From Defluviicoccus vanus (GTDB lineage: Bacteria; Pseudomonadota; Alphaproteobacteria; Rhodospirillales; Defluviicoccaceae), in NCBI RefSeq assembly GCF_014672695.1, contig NZ_CP053923.1:2344612-2354715 (forward strand): DNA of 10,104 nucleotides, given 5' to 3'. The position numbers and the translations under genes are program-made. The notes beneath the pieces are model-generated. The model did no database searches and was not told the DNA's origin. It saw only the letters and a list, made by a program, of their open reading frames with translations. The stretch's first letter is position 1, and each line of letters begins with the position of its first letter. This document shows, in pieces, positions 7,582-10,104 of this stretch.

Positions 7582-8721
7582 GTTTCGTTTGACCGACGTT
7601 CGTCGGTTTCTTGATGGGGTTTTCGCGGGGCATGTTCACGCCAAACGGATCGCGTCGCTGGCCAACGGCACGCTGGGGGTGATGACCGGTGCGTCGCTGG
7701 CGGTTTCGATGATCGGCCATGCGTTGGCGCAGGCGCGGGGATTGCTGACCAAGCATGCGGTCAAACAGGTCGACAGGCTGCTGAGCAACGCCGGCGTCTC
7801 CGTCTGGGAGATGTTCGGGCAATGGGTTCCGGAGGCGGTTGGCGGCCGCAAGGAAATCGTCGTCGCCATGGACTGGACCGATTTCGACGCCGACGGGCAG
7901 GCGACGCTGGCGCTCAATCTGGTGACCGGGCACGGCCGGGCGACGCCGCTGTTGTGGCTGACGATGCTGAAGGCGGAACTGGCGGGCCAGCGCAACGCCA
8001 TCGAGGATGCGTGTCTCGGCCGCCTTGCCGGGGTGCTGCCGGCGGCGACGACGGCGACGATCCTCGCCGACCGCGGCTTCGGCGACCGCAAACTGTTCGA
8101 TTATCTGACGAAATTGGGCTTCGCCTATGTCATCCGGTTCCGCGGCGACATCCGCGTCGACGCCGCCGACGGAGAAAGCCGGGCGGCGGCCGAGTGGGTC
8201 GGCAAGGGCGGCCGGGCGCGCCATCTCTGCGCGGCGCCTCGGTCACTGCCGCCGCGCAACCGGTCGGCGCCGTCGTCTGTGTCCACGCCAAGGCGATGAA
8301 GGAGCCCTGGTGTTTGGCGACGAGCAAGGCAGACGCATCGGCCCGCGAAATCGTCAACCTCTACGCCAGACGCTGGACCATCGAGCCCAGCTTCCGCGAC
8401 ACCAAGGATCTGCGCTTCGGCATGGGGCTCGGCGCCGTGCGCATCGGCGATCCGCAGCGCCGCGACCGCCTGCTCCTGCTCAACGCCTTCGCCGTGCTGT
8501 TCCTCACCCTGCTCGGCGAGGCCGGCGAAGCGCTCGGCATGGACCGCCACCTCAAGGTCAACACCGCCAAACGCCGAACCCATTCCCTGTTCCGCCAGGG
8601 CTGCATGCTCTACGACCTCATCCCGGCCATGCCCGAACCCCGTCTCCGGCCGTTGATCGAAAGGTTCCTCGAAATGCTAAAAAACAAACCAATCACCGCC
8701 CAACTGACGAACATAGCTTAA
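7559..8721 (+). pseudogene. IS4-family transposase, frameshifted
   Basis: A DDE transposase split between two frames. The first part runs from GTG 7559 (MNGVARPEFRLTDVRRFLDG...) with the first catalytic Asp in VVAMDWTDFD (D105) and the second in TILADRGFGD (D171). Without correction it continues out of frame to 8299. The second part, in the next frame, resumes at LRGASVTAAAQPVG (from 8227) and contains LYARRWTIEPSFRDTK (8359-8406). This fits Y-x2-R-x3-E-x6-K exactly, the IS4 signature holding the catalytic Glu. The break is at CATCTCTGCGCGG (8222-8234). Removing one of the two CT units restores RHLRGASV and a 386-residue protein of normal length. I see no slippery heptamer, and the family does not normally use programmed frameshifting, so this is most likely a disabling 2-bp duplication or a sequence error. 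Confidence 0.82.
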
Positions 8722-8732
8722 ATGAGGGGATT
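8720..8732 (-). repeat. right terminal inverted repeat of the IS
   Basis: AAATGAGGGGATT, the complement of the left end at 7447-7459. It overlaps the last two bases of the transposase TAA and marks the right boundary of the element. Confidence 0.85.
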
Positions 8733-9078
8733 GATGAGGCTCTAATGACGCGATATTGACGTGGGACAGTCAACGCAGAGACTTCGTCGACACATTCGCA
8801 GCAAAGACCGCGCGACTCCTTGGGTTTATCGAAGTACGCGCCATCCCAACGGATCTACGATGGTAGCAGAAACCTTAGCCCTGCGCCCAGTCTTGACAAG
8901 ACACCGACGATGATTCTCCGAGCAAAGGTGCCGGCGCATATCGCCGGCGCCAATGCCCCAAAGCCGGCGTCGTCAGCATCTCTGCAACGTCGCGGAGTAA
9001 TTGGCCTTCGTCGATCTCGACCAATGGCGAAGGCATGCGCGCCGACAGCAGCCGCAGGCAACGTTGCCTGCCGCCGCT
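8733..9078. other. region without a convincing gene, right of the IS
   Basis: About 345 bp in which I find no supported gene. The first 200 bases look less GC-rich than their surroundings. A 42-codon open stretch on the + strand (8738-8863, ending at TAG 8864) has no recognisable start and could be the tail of a gene cut by the IS. Its product ends TARLLGFIEVRAIPTDLRW and I do not recognise it. A 75-codon minus-strand frame (8855-9082) overlaps the next gene's stop as ATGA, but its Arg/Ala-rich product resembles nothing I know. The C-terminal part of the reductase cut at 7446 is not here on either strand. Confidence 0.5.
9054..9071. repeat. 18-bp perfect palindrome after the ferritin-like gene
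   Basis: GCAGGCAACGTTGCCTGC reads the same on both strands. On the minus strand it begins 7 bases after the TGA at 9079-9081. As RNA it would form a 7-bp stem with an ACGT loop, so it may end or stabilise the bioA-linked transcript. No T run follows. A protein-binding site is the alternative. Confidence 0.5.
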
Positions 9079-9744
9079 TCATGCCGCCACGGGCAAACCG
9101 TCGGCGGCGGTTTCCAAGGCGGCCCAGAGCTTGCGGAAGAGGACATCCTCCATCTGAGCAAATCCCGCCACATAACGTTCCGGCTTGGCGTTCAGCGCCT
9201 GCAGTCGCTCAAGCATCTGCGTCAGATGCAGTTCCTCTTCGGCCAGGATGCTCTTGAGCGACAGGCTGCCCGAACGGGCGGCCAGTGCCTCTTGATACAA
9301 CCGGTAGGTCCAGATGGCGCGCAGCTCGACAATCAGCGAGACATAAAGGTAGGGGATCTCCACATCCACGTCCGGCCCCAGCTCGGCGGCGATATTGGCG
9401 TCGAGGCGACCGAAATACATCCGCGCCGAGGCTGGGCTCAGCGTCTCTGCCGCGTCGTACTCGAGCGTGCGCCGGGCCAGCGTTTCCGCCGCCTTCTTGA
9501 AGAAGAAGGCATGCCGCGTCTCTTCCGCCAGATGCTTGAGGATTTCCCGCCCCAAGGGACCCTCGGTCTGGCTGACCATGATCTTGCGGCTGCCGATATG
9601 CTCCATCATCGACAAGGTGTTGAGAAACCGGGCGTGCTCCTTCGGACGCTCCACCCACCACGCCAGGCGGCGGCGCACCGGCTCCACCAGATCGGCGCTA
9701 GAGGTTGCGGTCTCGGAGAGCGGCCAAGCAATCGTCGATGACAT
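9079..9744 (-). CDS. ferritin-like (putative diiron) protein encoded downstream of bioA
   Basis: A 221-residue mostly helical protein whose pattern fits a carboxylate-bridged diiron four-helix bundle. The candidate ligands come in the canonical order: E48 (SMMEHIGSR), E75 and H78 (EETRH, an ExxH), E140 (LIVELRA), and E170 and H173 (EEELH, an ExxH). No signal peptide or membrane span is seen, so it is probably cytoplasmic. The start used is ATG 9744, which overlaps the end of bioA by 47 bp. The frame stays open upstream to 10056, but that part only mirrors bioA in another frame. Recognisable domain sequence begins at about WWVERPKEHARF (29-40), so a GTG start just after the bioA stop is possible. 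Overlap with bioA implies co-transcription. The family includes iron-storage, oxygenase and hydroxylase members, and which applies here cannot be told from sequence alone. Confidence 0.82.
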   Translation of the reverse strand: MSSTIAWPLSETATSSADLVEPVRRRLAWWVERPKEHARFLNTLSMMEHIGSRKIMVSQTEGPLGREILKHLAEETRHAFFFKKAAETLARRTLEYDAAETLSPASARMYFGRLDANIAAELGPDVDVEIPYLYVSLIVELRAIWTYRLYQEALAARSGSLSLKSILAEEELHLTQMLERLQALNAKPERYVAGFAQMEDVLFRKLWAALETAADGLPVAA

Positions 9745-10104
9745 CGTAGATCCAGTCGAGTTCTTGTTCTGTGATGCAATACGGTGGCAACAGGTAAACC
9801 ACATTGCCGAGGGGACGCAACAGCACGTCACGGCCGAGGAAGAAGCGATAGAGCCGCGGCCCCAAGTCGGAAAGGTAGCCGGACGCGTCGGTGTCCAAGT
9901 CGAAAGCAGCGATCGTACCGCATTGGCGGACGTTACGCACCGCTGCCTGTGCCGCCAGCGCCTGCAGACGGCGGGCGTGCTGAGCGGCGATGGCACCGAT
10001 GCGCGCCAGCACCGGCTCCGTCTCCCAGATTTCGAGGTTCGCCAGCGCCGCGGCACAGGCGATGGGGTTGCCGGTATAGGATGAGCTGTGGAAGAACATT
10101 CTCC
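9698..10104 (-). CDS. bioA: adenosylmethionine-8-amino-7-oxononanoate aminotransferase, C-terminal part
   Basis: The last 134 or so codons of BioA, the PLP enzyme that converts 8-amino-7-oxononanoate to 7,8-diaminononanoate using S-adenosylmethionine in biotin synthesis. The rest, including the PLP-binding lysine, lies beyond the window edge. Recognition rests on FFHSSSYTGNPIACAAALANL at the start of the visible part, which aligns with E. coli BioA FMHGPTFMGNPLACAAANASL. It also rests on VLLRPLGNVVYLLPPYCI near the end, which aligns with VWIRPFGKLIYLMPPYII. The Arg in LLRPLG corresponds to the substrate-carboxylate-binding arginine known in E. coli (R391). The stop is at 9698-9700. The ferritin-like gene begins inside this gene, so the two are probably one transcript. 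Confidence 0.88.
   Translation of the reverse strand, partial: RMFFHSSSYTGNPIACAAALANLEIWETEPVLARIGAIAAQHARRLQALAAQAAVRNVRQCGTIAAFDLDTDASGYLSDLGPRLYRFFLGRDVLLRPLGNVVYLLPPYCITEQELDWIYDVIDDCLAALRDRNL

Larger units (their letters stand above)
7447..8732 (+). mobile_element. IS4-family insertion sequence, 1286 bp
   Basis: The ends are 13-bp perfect inverted repeats: AATCCCCTCATTT at 7447-7459 and its complement AAATGAGGGGATT at 8720-8732. Between them lie a leader of about 100 bp and a single transposase gene with DDE and YREK motifs, as in the IS4 family. The length is normal for a complete element. The transposase stop codon (8719-8721) runs into the right repeat. Flanking bases (…CTCCTCAG before, GATGAGGCTC… after) do not form a direct repeat, although the family normally produces a target duplication of about 9-12 bp. 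The element interrupts the yqjG-like gene. Its own transposase is frameshifted, so it probably moves only if helped in trans. Confidence 0.85.

Noticed and set aside
7487..8224. Minus-strand frame of 245 codons inside the IS
   Set aside because: It lies opposite the transposase, and its composition is Arg/Gln/Pro-rich and unlike a real protein. IS4 elements carry one gene.
8222..8234. Programmed ribosomal frameshift in the transposase
   Set aside because: No slippery heptamer or clear stimulatory structure is seen. A simple CT duplication explains the break, and IS4-family elements normally have a single continuous gene.
8855..9082. 75-codon minus-strand gene with an ATGA overlap after the ferritin-like gene
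   Set aside because: The overlap is suggestive, but the product is Arg/Ala-rich with no recognisable pattern, and an 18-bp palindrome falls within it. One ATGA is weak evidence alone.
8820..9257. 145-codon + strand frame overlapping the ferritin-like gene
   Set aside because: The product is Arg/Pro-rich and much of it lies opposite a well-supported gene.
9745..10056. Upstream extension of the ferritin-like protein to 10056
   Set aside because: This stretch is the bioA coding region read in another frame, and bioA is well supported by BioA-type motifs.
1..10104. CRISPR array, tRNA/rRNA genes, toxin-antitoxin pair or a complete new defence system
   Set aside because: I saw no regularly spaced repeats, no tRNA-like cloverleaf, no rRNA sequence and no grouping of nuclease, helicase or toxin genes. 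The unusual points are single genes and junctions, not a new system.

Overview
The window is GC-rich (roughly two thirds G+C by eye) proteobacterial chromosomal DNA. Closely packed genes cover both ends. I lean towards an alphaproteobacterium because the DUF58 / BatA-DUF4159 / vWA-amidotransferase-like gene order is typical of that class. This is an inference from gene order, not a taxonomic identification.

Region 1 (7-5798, + strand) is a three-gene operon for a MoxR-associated cell-envelope system. It holds a DUF58 protein with a vWA-type MIDAS motif, a 935-residue BatA-like/DUF4159 membrane protein, and a large membrane protein with a vWA-like segment and a glutamine-amidotransferase-like segment. 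The genes are 4 bp apart or overlap in an ATGA. A MoxR AAA+ ATPase would be expected just upstream, outside the window. The third gene has a broken start. An ATG in a perfect ATGA overlap lies one base out of frame with the body of the gene, and adding one G to the GGG at 3732-3734 restores a family-like N-terminus.

Region 2 (5799-6798) holds a convergent gene on the minus strand for an exported protein of unknown function. A short divergent intergenic stretch follows.

Region 3 (6799-8732) is a glutathionyl-hydroquinone reductase gene (YqjG/Ecm4 family) cut after codon 216 by an IS4-family insertion sequence (7447-8732). The IS has 13-bp perfect terminal inverted repeats and a transposase with recognisable DDE and YREK motifs. 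The transposase is itself frameshifted. No target-site duplication is visible and the missing 3' third of the reductase gene is not on the far side. The IS therefore marks a deletion, a rearrangement or a mis-assembly, not a simple insertion.

Region 4 (8733-9078) has no convincing gene and looks less GC-rich than its surroundings. It contains an 18-bp perfect palindrome just after the next gene's stop codon.

Region 5 (9079-10104, minus strand) is the 3' end of bioA (biotin synthesis). It overlaps a gene for a ferritin-like protein with a complete set of candidate diiron ligands. This coupling to bioA is the most interesting functional lead in the window. I see no CRISPR array, tRNA, rRNA or complete new multi-gene system.
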